Part shown: positions 24,267-33,855 of the stretch, piece after piece
How the letters are laid out: the number at the start of each line of letters is the position of its first letter
Position numbering within the stretch: position 1 is the stretch's first letter
Assembly (NCBI GenBank): GCA_029054245.1
Contig: JAIDFQ010000005.1
Coordinates: 75,561-139,560, forward strand
DNA from: Lachnospiraceae bacterium
GTDB lineage: Bacteria; Bacillota; Clostridia; Lachnospirales; Lachnospiraceae
Length of the DNA: 64,000 nucleotides
Direction: 5' to 3'
Program-made: the position numbers and the translations under genes
Notes under the pieces: model-generated
The model's input: only the letters and a program-made list of their open reading frames with translations
Databases searched by the model: none
What the model was told of the DNA's origin: nothing

Positions 24267-25706
24267 ATGGATTATGAATTAAATGGGCAAAAAATTATTA
24301 TTTATGGTGCCGCGTCTTATGGCAAAAGAATGTATGAGAGATTTGTAAAACATGGGTACGAGGTGGCAGGATTTATTGATAAACGTGCGGATGAAATTAC
24401 AGAGTTTATGGGAGTGGAAGTGTTGCATCTGGAAAGTGATTTTTCCTTTTATAATGACATGGTTCTTTTTATTGCTGTAAAAAATGTTTTTGAACATAGC
24501 AGTATCGTAAAAAATCTGATTACGAAGGGGTTTTACAAGATTATATATAGATCGTACGCAGTGTTAACAGGAGCAGGAAACGTTTCGCAGAAAAGAATAA
24601 ATGCAGTTTACACACAGATAGATGAAGATGCATTTATGGAAATTTCGTCTGTTCCTACTGTACAGGAAGAGACTATCTTTGAAAAAAAAGATAATTCCGT
24701 TGTACAGGAAACAGATGAAGGTGTGGTGGCTAATATTCCGTGGCAGAGTGTTTTTACCAATAGAAAAAAAGAAAATAGCAGTATTTGGAGTGAGATAAAT
24801 GTCGTGCAGCTAATTCCACACATTGCCTTTTTTTCTTATTTGCTAGGGCTCTCTCCTGACGGACCAGAAGAGTATTTGAAATTTTGTGAAGATTCGGCGA
24901 TGAAGCAGAAAAATATAATGGTTACGGATAAATGGAGAGAGAATGTAATACATAATCGTAAAACTGTTTTCCAGCAAATGAATTTAGCGTATGAGCTGGA
25001 ACCTGATTTTTTTATTGATAATGCTCCATTGGCAGAATGGAATACGTCTTCGCACTGTTTTAACTTGAAAAGCGGAAAGCACAGGGCGGCTTTTTTAATT
25101 GCTAAGGGTAATAAATATATCCCTTTGCGGATTAGTAAAAATGATTATTTATTATATTTGAACGATGAAGATGCAAATAGCCTCCTGAGTAAAGACGAAA
25201 GGCTATATCATCATAGAATATTACATCCGCACTATTTAAGGCTCCCTTTTGTTGAATGGGATTTTTACAGCCAATTGGAAATAAAATTGATTCATTTTAT
25301 GACGAAAAGATTTATGTATCCGTTGGGGAAAATATCCTTGTGTGGAAGGAGTATGTTGATTTCTTTAAATGATGATTTGGGAAGCATTTCCAGAACATTT
25401 TCGTATTTAGGTTTGGAAGTGACAAGGATAGTGCATGATGAAACTGATTTAGTAAAAAAAATAGATAAGCTTATGCAAGTGTCGGATACTTTGAAGGATA
25501 TTGAGGATATAGGAGAAAATGATTATGATTTTATGTTAATAGATTATGATTTATATGCACAGGTTAATAAAGAGGAATTTTACAGGAAATGTAAAATGGG
25601 AATGTTTTTATTTGGACCGAAAATGGAACTTCATAGTTGCAAGGGAACCCTAATTTTTGAAGGAATAAAGGATGTAAAGGCTTGGCAGATTATTTTATTA
25701 GAATAA
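24267..25706 (+). CDS. Paralog of the preceding three-part protein
   Basis: A 479-residue protein. The N-terminal module is clear (IIIYGAASYGKRM, VAGFIDKRAD, VLFIAVKNVFEHS). The centre carries LKSGKHRAAFLIAKGNKYIPLRISKNDY, matching the HRAxFL...YIPxxxSxxxY pattern of the protein before it. The C-terminus ends in a Rossmann-like region (ISLCGRSMLISLNDDLG, DYDFMLIDYD) without a convincing SAM motif. The two adjacent copies imply duplication with retained joint function. No activity can be assigned. Confidence 0.6.
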   Translation: MDYELNGQKIIIYGAASYGKRMYERFVKHGYEVAGFIDKRADEITEFMGVEVLHLESDFSFYNDMVLFIAVKNVFEHSSIVKNLITKGFYKIIYRSYAVLTGAGNVSQKRINAVYTQIDEDAFMEISSVPTVQEETIFEKKDNSVVQETDEGVVANIPWQSVFTNRKKENSSIWSEINVVQLIPHIAFFSYLLGLSPDGPEEYLKFCEDSAMKQKNIMVTDKWRENVIHNRKTVFQQMNLAYELEPDFFIDNAPLAEWNTSSHCFNLKSGKHRAAFLIAKGNKYIPLRISKNDYLLYLNDEDANSLLSKDERLYHHRILHPHYLRLPFVEWDFYSQLEIKLIHFMTKRFMYPLGKISLCGRSMLISLNDDLGSISRTFSYLGLEVTRIVHDETDLVKKIDKLMQVSDTLKDIEDIGENDYDFMLIDYDLYAQVNKEEFYRKCKMGMFLFGPKMELHSCKGTLIFEGIKDVKAWQIILLE

Positions 25707-25734
25707 TGATGTAAAGCTACTGAGGAGGTTGGAA

Positions 25735-27267
25735 ATGGCAAGACTAAATACGGAATTTATGGATGATACTTTAGGATTTCGCTCTAAAGTAGAAGATGAG
25801 TTAGAGCAGGCAGTATATGCAGCTCTAGAAAGAGGAGTGAACCAGCTGGATGATATTCAGAATCGGGAAGTTTATGAACAGATGTCTGAAGAGAGGCATG
25901 AAATATTAAGGTGGTACCCATTTAAACCAAATGCAAATATTTTAGAAATTGGCGCAGGCATGGGGGCTTTGACAGGTATTTTGACTGAGAAAGCAAAGAA
26001 AGTTACCTGTTTGGAAAAGAAGGAAAGCAGGTGTAAAATTTTATATAAAAGATTTGAACATTGCAGTAATGTCCAGATTTGTAATGTGAATTATGCGGAT
26101 TTTATTCCTGAAACGAAATATGATTATGTTGTTATCCATGATATTACTGGATATGCAAAGAAATATTTCAAAGATGATTCAGCTCACTTGAAGTTTATAT
26201 CTAAGTTGAAATCCTTTCTTGCCCCATCGGGGGTTTTGCTGTTTCTGGCGGAGAATCGGTTGGGATTAAAGTATTTTTCGGGTGCATATGAAGAGTACTC
26301 AGGGAAATTTTTTACCGGTTTAAACAATTTTGATGGCTATAATTATATAACTACATTCACTAGGAATGAGATTATGTGTATGAGTGAACAAGCAGGATTT
26401 AAGTATTGCAGATTTTACTATCCATATCCTGACTTGTCGTTTCCTGTGCAGATATATACAGATGCGATACTTGATAAAATGTATTATGGAGCACATGAGG
26501 CACCATATGCTAAAGACCGTTTTGTTTTTTTTGATGAGCAGAGAATGTTCCACACATTGCAGGCAGAGGGGATTATAAATAGGTTTGTAAATGCGTTTGT
26601 TGTTGAGTTAAGCATGGAAGAGCAAGAACATAGAGTATTGTATTATCGGGTGATTGATTCGGGTATGGATAGGAAACATTATGAGCTGTTGGACGTCATG
26701 CCTGATGGTATTAGGGCTGATCGACACTTGGTAGATGCGTTGGAACAATTGGCAGATGGAATGGTAGAAAACAGAAGGGAAAAGATAGAAGAATTATTTC
26801 AATTTTTTCAAAAGAGCGTAAAGTTAATTTCATCTGAAGATAAACTGTACACGATTCAGGATATCTATGTGGATAAGGATAGAATCCAATTACATTCCCA
26901 AAATGGGATTGTAATTGATGAGTATATGATGTATAAAGAATGCTATTTTTTATATGATTTCTATAGGTTTTATATCAGGGGAAGGCAGGATTATGAAAAA
27001 AATTTGCCGTTTAACCAATTGTGCAAAAAATGTGGCATATCTGTAGAGCAAATGAAATTATTTTTTAAGGTACAAAATCGTTTTAGTAATAATAAGGCAT
27101 CTTGCTATGGAAGAAGTTACTATGGTAATCTGATATATCCAATTGATATATACCCAAATGGGGATTTGATTATGGATACTTTTCCGGCATATAGGGATGA
27201 AGAGGAAGAACTGCTGGTTAGGGAAGAGCAGCTCTTAAAACTATGGAGGAATGTAAATGAACAATGA
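25735..27267 (+). CDS. SAM-dependent methyltransferase, large
   Basis: A 510-residue protein. The class I methyltransferase domain lies at ~45-230 with motif I ILEIGAGMGALTGI (69-82), Glu in VTCLEKKES, and YDYVVIHDITGY. The C-terminal ~250 residues are not recognised and may bind the acceptor. The start at 25735 has GAGGAGG 8 bases upstream; a TTG at 25729 is less likely. It overlaps the nucleotidyltransferase-like gene, so the two are probably co-translated. No recurrent module here. Confidence 0.78.
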   Translation: MARLNTEFMDDTLGFRSKVEDELEQAVYAALERGVNQLDDIQNREVYEQMSEERHEILRWYPFKPNANILEIGAGMGALTGILTEKAKKVTCLEKKESRCKILYKRFEHCSNVQICNVNYADFIPETKYDYVVIHDITGYAKKYFKDDSAHLKFISKLKSFLAPSGVLLFLAENRLGLKYFSGAYEEYSGKFFTGLNNFDGYNYITTFTRNEIMCMSEQAGFKYCRFYYPYPDLSFPVQIYTDAILDKMYYGAHEAPYAKDRFVFFDEQRMFHTLQAEGIINRFVNAFVVELSMEEQEHRVLYYRVIDSGMDRKHYELLDVMPDGIRADRHLVDALEQLADGMVENRREKIEELFQFFQKSVKLISSEDKLYTIQDIYVDKDRIQLHSQNGIVIDEYMMYKECYFLYDFYRFYIRGRQDYEKNLPFNQLCKKCGISVEQMKLFFKVQNRFSNNKASCYGRSYYGNLIYPIDIYPNGDLIMDTFPAYRDEEEELLVREEQLLKLWRNVNEQ

Positions 27268-28087
27268 AATATGTAGATATGTAGATGAACGTATGAAGCG
27301 ATGCGAGGAAATGTATGGTATTACTGTGATTGCATGGTTTTTGCGTGATAGGGGAATGCCAAGAAAAAATAGTGATTTAGATTTTGTATTTCTTTTTAAG
27401 AACAAGGATAATGGAAAATGCAAGGCAATTCATGATATTATAGGGTATGGTTTTGACTTTTGGGGATGGGATATTTGTGATGCATTTGAGACGATTATGC
27501 GTTCGCATGACAACTTTTACATTAACCCGAATGCGGAAATAAAGGATATTTACTTATCCGGTGAGCATAAAAGAAGTGGTCTTGGATATTTTGGAGGAAT
27601 ATTCTGGATGGTGGGTAATCCAGAGGTTGGTGGAAATGCTGAATTTCTGACTAATGGAGTGCGGTTACTGGATGAACTTATGGAGAAAAAAATCATAGTG
27701 AATTATTTAGTTGCCCCACTAAAAGAGAGAATAGACAAGATTAATTATACTAACGGCATGTCATCATATGAATATTTGAATACATTATGGAGGCTGGCTG
27801 TAGCAAAAAATATATTGTTGGGCGGTGAACCAGGAGAAACGGATTTTCCTACATTGATTCATCAATTTGCGGATGGAGAAATTTTATCAGTCATAAATTC
27901 TCTGATGAGTGTATATAAAGGCGCTTTGAGCAAATATTCCCAAAGGTTTACCATAAATTCTCTAAATGCATATATATGTGCGGAATATGAGAGTATCGTG
28001 CTTGAAATGATAGAGCTTTTGCCGGAAAAAGAAGAAAAAAGTATGAGTATATTGGAAAGTCTGAAAGAACTGGTAAAGGGTATCTGA
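27257..28087 (+). CDS. RlaP-like nucleotidyltransferase fold protein
   Basis: A 276-residue protein whose N-terminus reads FLRDRGMPRKNSDLDFVFLF, matching the metal-binding SDxD block of the polymerase-beta nucleotidyltransferase superfamily, followed by FWGWDICDAFETI, similar to the GWDLRKA block of the RlaP (PF10127) group. The usual GS dipeptide upstream is not clear. It overlaps the methyltransferase gene by 11 bases. A role transferring a nucleotide or phosphosugar onto the glycan is a guess; a guanylyltransferase or toxin-like role cannot be excluded. Confidence 0.55.
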   Translation: MNNEICRYVDERMKRCEEMYGITVIAWFLRDRGMPRKNSDLDFVFLFKNKDNGKCKAIHDIIGYGFDFWGWDICDAFETIMRSHDNFYINPNAEIKDIYLSGEHKRSGLGYFGGIFWMVGNPEVGGNAEFLTNGVRLLDELMEKKIIVNYLVAPLKERIDKINYTNGMSSYEYLNTLWRLAVAKNILLGGEPGETDFPTLIHQFADGEILSVINSLMSVYKGALSKYSQRFTINSLNAYICAEYESIVLEMIELLPEKEEKSMSILESLKELVKGI

Positions 28088-28159
28088 TTTTGTATGAATA
28101 CTGCTTTATGTAAATTTATCCTTGTTTTTGTGGGGGTAAACGGATCAGGAGGAATTGTT

Positions 28160-29302
28160 GTGAAAAAGAAAATACTGGACGGCGGGATAGCGGAGTTAAA
28201 GAAGAAAATTAATGTTTTGCTTGAGAAAACTCTGCCCTATATATTTTATAGATATATTATGATTTTGTATCGAAGGATGAATTCCAAGGATAAAGTATGG
28301 TCGTATGAAGAAGAATGCTTCCTGAAGTGGCGTCCGTTCTCTAAGAAAAAATATTGCATTATTAGGATGGAATTTCCGGTCTATTCTATTTTTTCAGCTG
28401 CTAAAAGATATCTTTTCGCTGCTGAGTATGTGAGGAGTAATGGAATGTATCCGATTATGGATTTGGAGTGGAGGTCTGATTTTAAGAAAGGGATTTTGAA
28501 AGGAGAAAATATATGGGAAAACGTGTTTTGCCAGAAGAAGAGCCGCGATGTTCTTAGGGAGGACGCAACAATATATGTGAGTGGGATTAATGAAAGTTTC
28601 AACTGGTGCCTGCCTGAGACTTGTGCCGATATAAATCATGACGCAACAAATTATGATATACATGCAACGGAAGAAAAGTGGAGGGGGTATTATAGGAATA
28701 TCTATAAATATGTGAAAAAATACTGGAAATTTAATCAGTATATTATACGTGAAACGAATAGGAAATCTACAGAAATATTTAAACATAAGGAGAAGATACT
28801 AGGAGTAGCCTTAAGAGAAAACTTTTCGGGAGAATTTTATGCATTGATTAAAAATTTAGGGCAAAGGAAAGTATATAGAAATCATCCACTAGGAGCAGAT
28901 GTAAATGAAATTTTAGATATAGTTGAAAATTGCGTAAAAAAATGGAAGTGTGAAAAGATTTTTGTGGCATCGGTTTATAGTGACAGTATTAAAAAATTTG
29001 AAGAAAGGTTTCCGGGCAAGATTGTTTATTTTGAACGCGAACGGATGACCATGGCAGAGAGTATAGCGCGGATTAATTCCAGAAATAAATTTCTAGAAGA
29101 CTCTATGGGCGAAGATCAAGAGCATAGGGACAGGTCGCGTAGAATGGTAATAGAATATACACAGGAGACTATATTGTTATCAAAATGTGCCTATTTAATT
29201 GGGGCAAAAAGTGGGCAAACGATAGCTGCGTTGTCGTTAAACGGGGGGCGCTATAAGGATATTAAAGTCTTAGATGACAAAAGACATATAGAAAGATATT
29301 AA
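28160..29302 (+). CDS. Predicted glycosyltransferase, distant fucosyltransferase/NodZ-like
   Basis: A 380-residue protein. The GTG at 28160 is chosen because GGAGG lies 7 bases upstream; an ATG at 28094 in the same frame has no ribosome site. The segment ILGVALRENFSGEF sits where the donor-binding HxRRxD block is found in the neighbouring gene, and the C-terminus has AKSGQTIAALSLNGG, like the SxxSxxAxLAxLFG end of such enzymes. It is probably a GT-B transferase with a diverged motif. A G6 run lies at 29243-29248 inside the gene. Weak recognition. Confidence 0.45.
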   Translation: MKKKILDGGIAELKKKINVLLEKTLPYIFYRYIMILYRRMNSKDKVWSYEEECFLKWRPFSKKKYCIIRMEFPVYSIFSAAKRYLFAAEYVRSNGMYPIMDLEWRSDFKKGILKGENIWENVFCQKKSRDVLREDATIYVSGINESFNWCLPETCADINHDATNYDIHATEEKWRGYYRNIYKYVKKYWKFNQYIIRETNRKSTEIFKHKEKILGVALRENFSGEFYALIKNLGQRKVYRNHPLGADVNEILDIVENCVKKWKCEKIFVASVYSDSIKKFEERFPGKIVYFERERMTMAESIARINSRNKFLEDSMGEDQEHRDRSRRMVIEYTQETILLSKCAYLIGAKSGQTIAALSLNGGRYKDIKVLDDKRHIERY

Positions 29303-29370
29303 GAGGGGGAAAGGCAGCCGAGAGCACAGCTGCAGAATTATTATAGAATTTTAATGTGGGAGGATTTAAA

Positions 29371-30243
29371 ATGTATGTATATGTATGGAGTGGATTGACA
29401 AGCCGATGCGTTACGTTAGCCGATGCATATCATTTGTTGAAAACCGGGGGGGGTGGAAAGCTAACGGTAATATGGCCCGTGGATAGGGATTGTGGCATAC
29501 ACTTTTATGATGTTTTTGCAGACGATATATTTGATGATATTGAACTGAGAGTGGTCGAAGAAAATAAATTAGAGACACCAAATAGCATCTATATGCGAAA
29601 AGAACAGTGGCTAAAAGAAAAACTTCCTGTGTACATTTTTAGGGAGAAATATATTGATTTTACTCCGCCAAGGTGGTCTGGAGAGAGTCATACTAGACAC
29701 CTTAAGAATGCATATAAAAGGGTGCGAAAGGAATTATCTGCGAAAAAAGAGGTATATATTAAGGCGTATTGCGGAATAATCAAAGACAAAGAACGAGAAA
29801 ATGTTGATTATACTGTTATTAGGTTCAGGAGGAATTATTGGAAGCAAGTAGATAGGATTCTTGAATCAGATACAAAGTATATTGGAGTACATATTAGAAG
29901 AACAGATCATAATCAGGCAATACAGGAAAGCAGTACGGAGAGGTTTATACAGCAAATAAGGAAAATGGTGAATGAACAAGAAGATCTGAAAATTTTTTTG
30001 GCAACAGATGATATTAGAGAGCAAAATATTATGAAAAACGTGTTTGGAGATAGATTAGTAACGCAGAAAGGTAAAAGATGGGGAAGAGATAGCAGCAGCA
30101 AGATGAAATCTGGAATTATTGATTGTTTATGTTTGTCACAGTGTATGTGTGTATTGGGTTCGAACACAAGCGTATTTTCTTCTTTTTCGGCAAAATATGG
30201 AAAAAAAGAGTTAATTGTTTGCCGAAATGAAGATGGTAAATAA
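29371..30243 (+). CDS. Fucosyltransferase-like GT (GT23/GT65-type fold), with a G8 tract
   Basis: A 290-residue protein. The N-terminus (VWSGLTSRCVTLADAYHLL...KLTVIWPVD) resembles the first Rossmann strand of O-fucosyltransferase/NodZ enzymes, and IGVHIRRTDHNQAI is their GDP-sugar-binding HxRRxD motif. The C-terminus has VLGSNTSVFSSFSAKYG. The start at 29371 has GGGAGG 7 bases before it. Eight G at 29446-29453 encode part of KTGGGGK (residues 25-30); slippage would end the protein early. The donor may be GDP-fucose or another GDP-sugar; no GDP-fucose genes are in the window. Confidence 0.65.
   Translation: MYVYVWSGLTSRCVTLADAYHLLKTGGGGKLTVIWPVDRDCGIHFYDVFADDIFDDIELRVVEENKLETPNSIYMRKEQWLKEKLPVYIFREKYIDFTPPRWSGESHTRHLKNAYKRVRKELSAKKEVYIKAYCGIIKDKERENVDYTVIRFRRNYWKQVDRILESDTKYIGVHIRRTDHNQAIQESSTERFIQQIRKMVNEQEDLKIFLATDDIREQNIMKNVFGDRLVTQKGKRWGRDSSSKMKSGIIDCLCLSQCMCVLGSNTSVFSSFSAKYGKKELIVCRNEDGK
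29446..29453 (+). repeat. G8 homopolymer inside a coding sequence
   Basis: Eight consecutive G near codons 26-28 of the fucosyltransferase-like gene, which is in frame here. Second poly-G tract in the same operon (cf. 18577); a candidate phase-variation switch. Confidence 0.6.
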
Positions 30244-30320
30244 AGAGAGAGTTGAAATATCAGGCAAATGATATTATAAAAATTGGATGGAAGTGGGAAA
30301 TTCTTTAAAGGAATAGACGT

Positions 30321-32828
30321 ATGAGAACAGTACAGAAAAATCAAATAGAAGACGCAATTAAATTACTCGACAAAGCGCATATTGCAATTAAAGAAGCAAT
30401 AGAGACCGGCAGTCAGGAAATTGCACTAACTTTGTTGGAGCAATGTCAGGATAGTGCGATTCAGATGGGCAGCTTGATTGAGGAGACTGAAGGCGAAGGG
30501 TTTACCACGGTAGGATTGTTGGAAAACTATTGTGAGCAGGTCTATCAGATATATGAGCTGATAAGACAGCAAAAGTCTGTTAATACTGGTAAAATGTATA
30601 AAAATTTGCGTAGGGAATTGATACGGATAGAAAACAGCGTAAAAAATGATATAAAGGTTAGAACAGTTGCTGTTTTTCTGCCGTATAAAGCGTCAATGTG
30701 GGATAGTTTGGAGAGCATCTGGCTGGCAGCCGATGCGGATCCGGATTGCGATGCATATGTTGTACCGATTCCTTATTGTGATAAGAATCCAGATGGAAGC
30801 TTTAAGGAAATGCATTACGAAGGTAACGAGTACCCGAATTATGTTCCAATTATTTCATGGGAGAAATACGATATTGTTATAGAGCATCCGGATATCATTT
30901 TTATACATAATCCCTATGATGAATTTAATCTGATAACAAGTGTTTTGCCTGCTTACTACTCTAAAGAGTTGAAAAAACATACAGATAAGCTTGTGTATGT
31001 TCCTTACTTTATTCTTGAAGAAGTAGACCCTGCCAATAAGGAGGCGGTGGAAGGGGTAGAGAATTTCTGCGAGGTTCCGGCAGTGATCCATGCAGATAAA
31101 GTAATTGTGCAGTCAGAAAAGATGCGGCAGATTTATATAAATATCATGTCTAAGGCCGTGGGAGAGGATACGAGGAGCATCTGGGATGCGAAAATCTTAG
31201 GGTTAGGCTCTCCTAAAATTGATAGGGTGCTGCATATACGAAAAGGCGAATTGGATGTTCCGGAAGAGTGGTTGAGGATTATCAAGAAGCCGGATGAAAG
31301 TTGGAAAAAAATTGTTTTCTATAATACAAGTGTGTCAGCATTTCTGCAGCATAGTGAGAAAATGATTCGAAAGATAGAGGACGTATTTGAGACTTTTAAA
31401 GAAAACAGGGAAACGGTTGCGCTCCTGTGGAGACCACATCCGCTTATCAAGGCAACAATAAAGTCTATGCGTCCCCAGCTTTGGGAGGAGTATGACAAAA
31501 TTGTAGAGAGGTACAGGGAAGAAGGCTGGGGGATATATGATGATACTTCTGATGTGAATCGTGCCATTGAAATTTCTGATGCATATTATGGAGATCCCAG
31601 TAGTATTGTACAGATGTATCAGCAGACTGGGAGACCAATGATGCTGCAAAATGTAATGGCAGGGAAGTATGCGAAAGAAAATAAATTAGAGATAGAGGGT
31701 ATTTATTTTTATAATTGTATAATATATGCTAATAAGCTGTGGTTTGTCTCGACCAGCCACTATTTTATGAACATGGATGTAGAGACAGGGCAAACATCTT
31801 ATGTTGACTGGGAGGAGCGCGATAGTTGGAAGGAGCATGCAGTATTAGATAAAATGTTGACATGTGGTACGAGCATATATTGGCTAGACCGTGATAGGAA
31901 TAGTGTGCATGAGTATAACGCCGAAAGTAATGAATATTGCTATTATCCACTGCCTGAAGTAGAAGAAAATGTACTGGGTTATGGATTTGCAGGAATATAT
32001 GTATATGAGGACATGATTTACTTTTTTTTGCGAAATACATTGCTCGTACTTAGATTTGATTTACGCCAAAAGAAGTGGGAGACTTATTCGGAGCTATATT
32101 TAAATTGGACAAGTGAGAATGTCAAAAGGGAGAACCTGGTGTGCTCAGTGCAGGTTTGTCATTGGATTTATCTGTTCCAAAGCTGTGGCGTGATAGTGAA
32201 ATTTAATCTTGATAATTTTCAGCATGAATATATTACCATTCCAGATGAATTATCCAATATCATTCGTGTTGTTTGGAAAAACAATAAATTTTATTTGCTT
32301 TTATCTACAGGAGATGTATATATATGGGACGGAAAAGGAGAGAATGTTGAAAAAATTTATAGTAGTCTGGATACTGGAAGACCATTTGGCGAAATCTATG
32401 TGACAGAGCATAAAATGTTTCTGTTACCTAACAGATCCGAAAAGATACTAATTGTTGATTTACAAAATTATAGTATAATAAATCAGGCAGAGTGCCCGGA
32501 GGATATCCAATACATTGATAATACCGATGGGAAATACGGCGCGTATACAGAGGATGAAAGCTATGTGTGGTGCGACAAACGTAGAGCAAATTATATATTG
32601 CGCATTAATAAAAAGGATGAAAAAATAGAATGGCTTAAGATGAGGCTTCCGTCAGTACAGGAGGAGTGGTTTTATCGTAAAAAGAGAGGCGAAATACCTA
32701 TGCTCTATGAAAAGGCAGAAAGTCTAGAGCGTTTGATGCAAACAGATGATAATGAAAAAAACAATACGGATGTGAAAGGGAGCGAAAATATCGGAGAAAC
32801 GATTTGGAATGCTTTGAAAGAGGTATAA
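30321..32828 (+). CDS. TagF-like GT-B transferase fused to a beta-propeller-like domain
   Basis: An 835-residue protein. Residues ~1-110 are helical; ~110-470 resemble the CDP-glycerol glycerophosphotransferase / UDP-epimerase GT-B fold (VAVFLPYKASMWDSLE, LLWRPHPLI, ISDAYYGDPSSIVQMYQQTGRPMM). Residues ~480-790 show six or more short repeats with aromatic-rich strands (YFYNCIIYANKLWFVS, LTCGTSIYWLDRD, GFAGIYVYEDMIYFF, NNKFYLLLS), as in a beta-propeller. The fusion is unusual. A T8 run lies at 32022-32029. It may add a phosphopolyol or sugar while the propeller binds glycan; function inferred. Confidence 0.65.
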   Translation: MRTVQKNQIEDAIKLLDKAHIAIKEAIETGSQEIALTLLEQCQDSAIQMGSLIEETEGEGFTTVGLLENYCEQVYQIYELIRQQKSVNTGKMYKNLRRELIRIENSVKNDIKVRTVAVFLPYKASMWDSLESIWLAADADPDCDAYVVPIPYCDKNPDGSFKEMHYEGNEYPNYVPIISWEKYDIVIEHPDIIFIHNPYDEFNLITSVLPAYYSKELKKHTDKLVYVPYFILEEVDPANKEAVEGVENFCEVPAVIHADKVIVQSEKMRQIYINIMSKAVGEDTRSIWDAKILGLGSPKIDRVLHIRKGELDVPEEWLRIIKKPDESWKKIVFYNTSVSAFLQHSEKMIRKIEDVFETFKENRETVALLWRPHPLIKATIKSMRPQLWEEYDKIVERYREEGWGIYDDTSDVNRAIEISDAYYGDPSSIVQMYQQTGRPMMLQNVMAGKYAKENKLEIEGIYFYNCIIYANKLWFVSTSHYFMNMDVETGQTSYVDWEERDSWKEHAVLDKMLTCGTSIYWLDRDRNSVHEYNAESNEYCYYPLPEVEENVLGYGFAGIYVYEDMIYFFLRNTLLVLRFDLRQKKWETYSELYLNWTSENVKRENLVCSVQVCHWIYLFQSCGVIVKFNLDNFQHEYITIPDELSNIIRVVWKNNKFYLLLSTGDVYIWDGKGENVEKIYSSLDTGRPFGEIYVTEHKMFLLPNRSEKILIVDLQNYSIINQAECPEDIQYIDNTDGKYGAYTEDESYVWCDKRRANYILRINKKDEKIEWLKMRLPSVQEEWFYRKKRGEIPMLYEKAESLERLMQTDDNEKNNTDVKGSENIGETIWNALKEV

Positions 32829-32859
32829 GCAAGAACTGATAAAATTGGAGGATGGGAAG

Positions 32860-33792
32860 ATGGAGCAGAAAGAAGCGTTAATTAGTATAATTATTCCTGT
32901 TTACAATGTAGAATCCTATTTGGACAGATGCATTGAATCTGTATTGAAGCAGACATACAGCAATATAGAAATTATTCTAGTAGATGATGGATCCACGGAC
33001 CGCTGTGGAGAAATATGCGACACATATGAGAAGAGGGATGAACGCATCAGAGTTGTACATAAAGAAAATGGTGGATTGTCGTCAGCAAGAAACAGTGGAT
33101 TGGAGATTGCTTGCGGAGAATATATAGGTTTTGTGGACAGTGATGATTATATTGCCGAAGATATGTATCAGACCATGCTAAAATACATGCAGGATGATGT
33201 GGATATTACGTGTTGTGGAAGAGTATGCCTTTCTCCATTGAAGAAGCAGAAGAGCTATTGTCTAGGTTCAGCAGAAAAATTTTCACAGGAAAATGCATTG
33301 GAAGAACTGATTTTGTTAAGAAAAATATGCAGCTCTGCCTGTACCAAACTCTTTCGAAGTGCATTGTTTTCAGATATTTCATTTCCTGTTGGAAGAGTAA
33401 GTGAAGACATTCTGACAGTTTATAACTTGTTCAAAAAGTCAAGGAATGTATTCCATATTGGAGAAGCAAAATACTTCAATTGCTACAGGAAAGATAGTAT
33501 TTCAAATGGAGTTTTTTATGCCAGACGAATTGATTATATCTTGTTTAAAAGAGATATATGTATAGATGTTAGAGAACATTATCCACGGCTTATCAGGCAG
33601 GCGGAGGCAGGATATATTCAGGGAGCGATATATATTATTAGAAACATTCAAGAGAGTCATGAAAGAAGTAAGTATGATTATATTGAGAAACGAGTAAAGA
33701 AAATGCTTTGGAATATGATGTTTAGAGGGCTGGGAAATCCATATTTGGATCGTGGAATGAAAACGGCAATGCTAAAATCTGTAATGGATTGA
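32860..33792 (+). CDS. Family 2 glycosyltransferase
   Basis: A 310-residue GT-A transferase: SIIIPVYNVESYLDRC at the N-terminus, ILVDDGSTD, GGLSSARNSGL, and the metal-binding DSDD in YIGFVDSDDYI. Soluble, with no membrane segment. The start at 32860 has GGAGG 8 bases upstream; a TTG at 32845 is less likely. It sits near the end of glycan operon 1. Donor and acceptor are not predictable. Confidence 0.92.
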   Translation: MEQKEALISIIIPVYNVESYLDRCIESVLKQTYSNIEIILVDDGSTDRCGEICDTYEKRDERIRVVHKENGGLSSARNSGLEIACGEYIGFVDSDDYIAEDMYQTMLKYMQDDVDITCCGRVCLSPLKKQKSYCLGSAEKFSQENALEELILLRKICSSACTKLFRSALFSDISFPVGRVSEDILTVYNLFKKSRNVFHIGEAKYFNCYRKDSISNGVFYARRIDYILFKRDICIDVREHYPRLIRQAEAGYIQGAIYIIRNIQESHERSKYDYIEKRVKKMLWNMMFRGLGNPYLDRGMKTAMLKSVMD

Positions 33793-33855
33793 TACTTGAC
33801 AATAGTTTGAGTATGGGTCCCCTGAGCATTAGATAAATATAATTTGGGAGAGCTT

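Noticed and set aside
33796-33843. TTGACA and TATAAT before the last gene of operon 1
   Set aside because: The two boxes are 36 bp apart, far from a working spacer.
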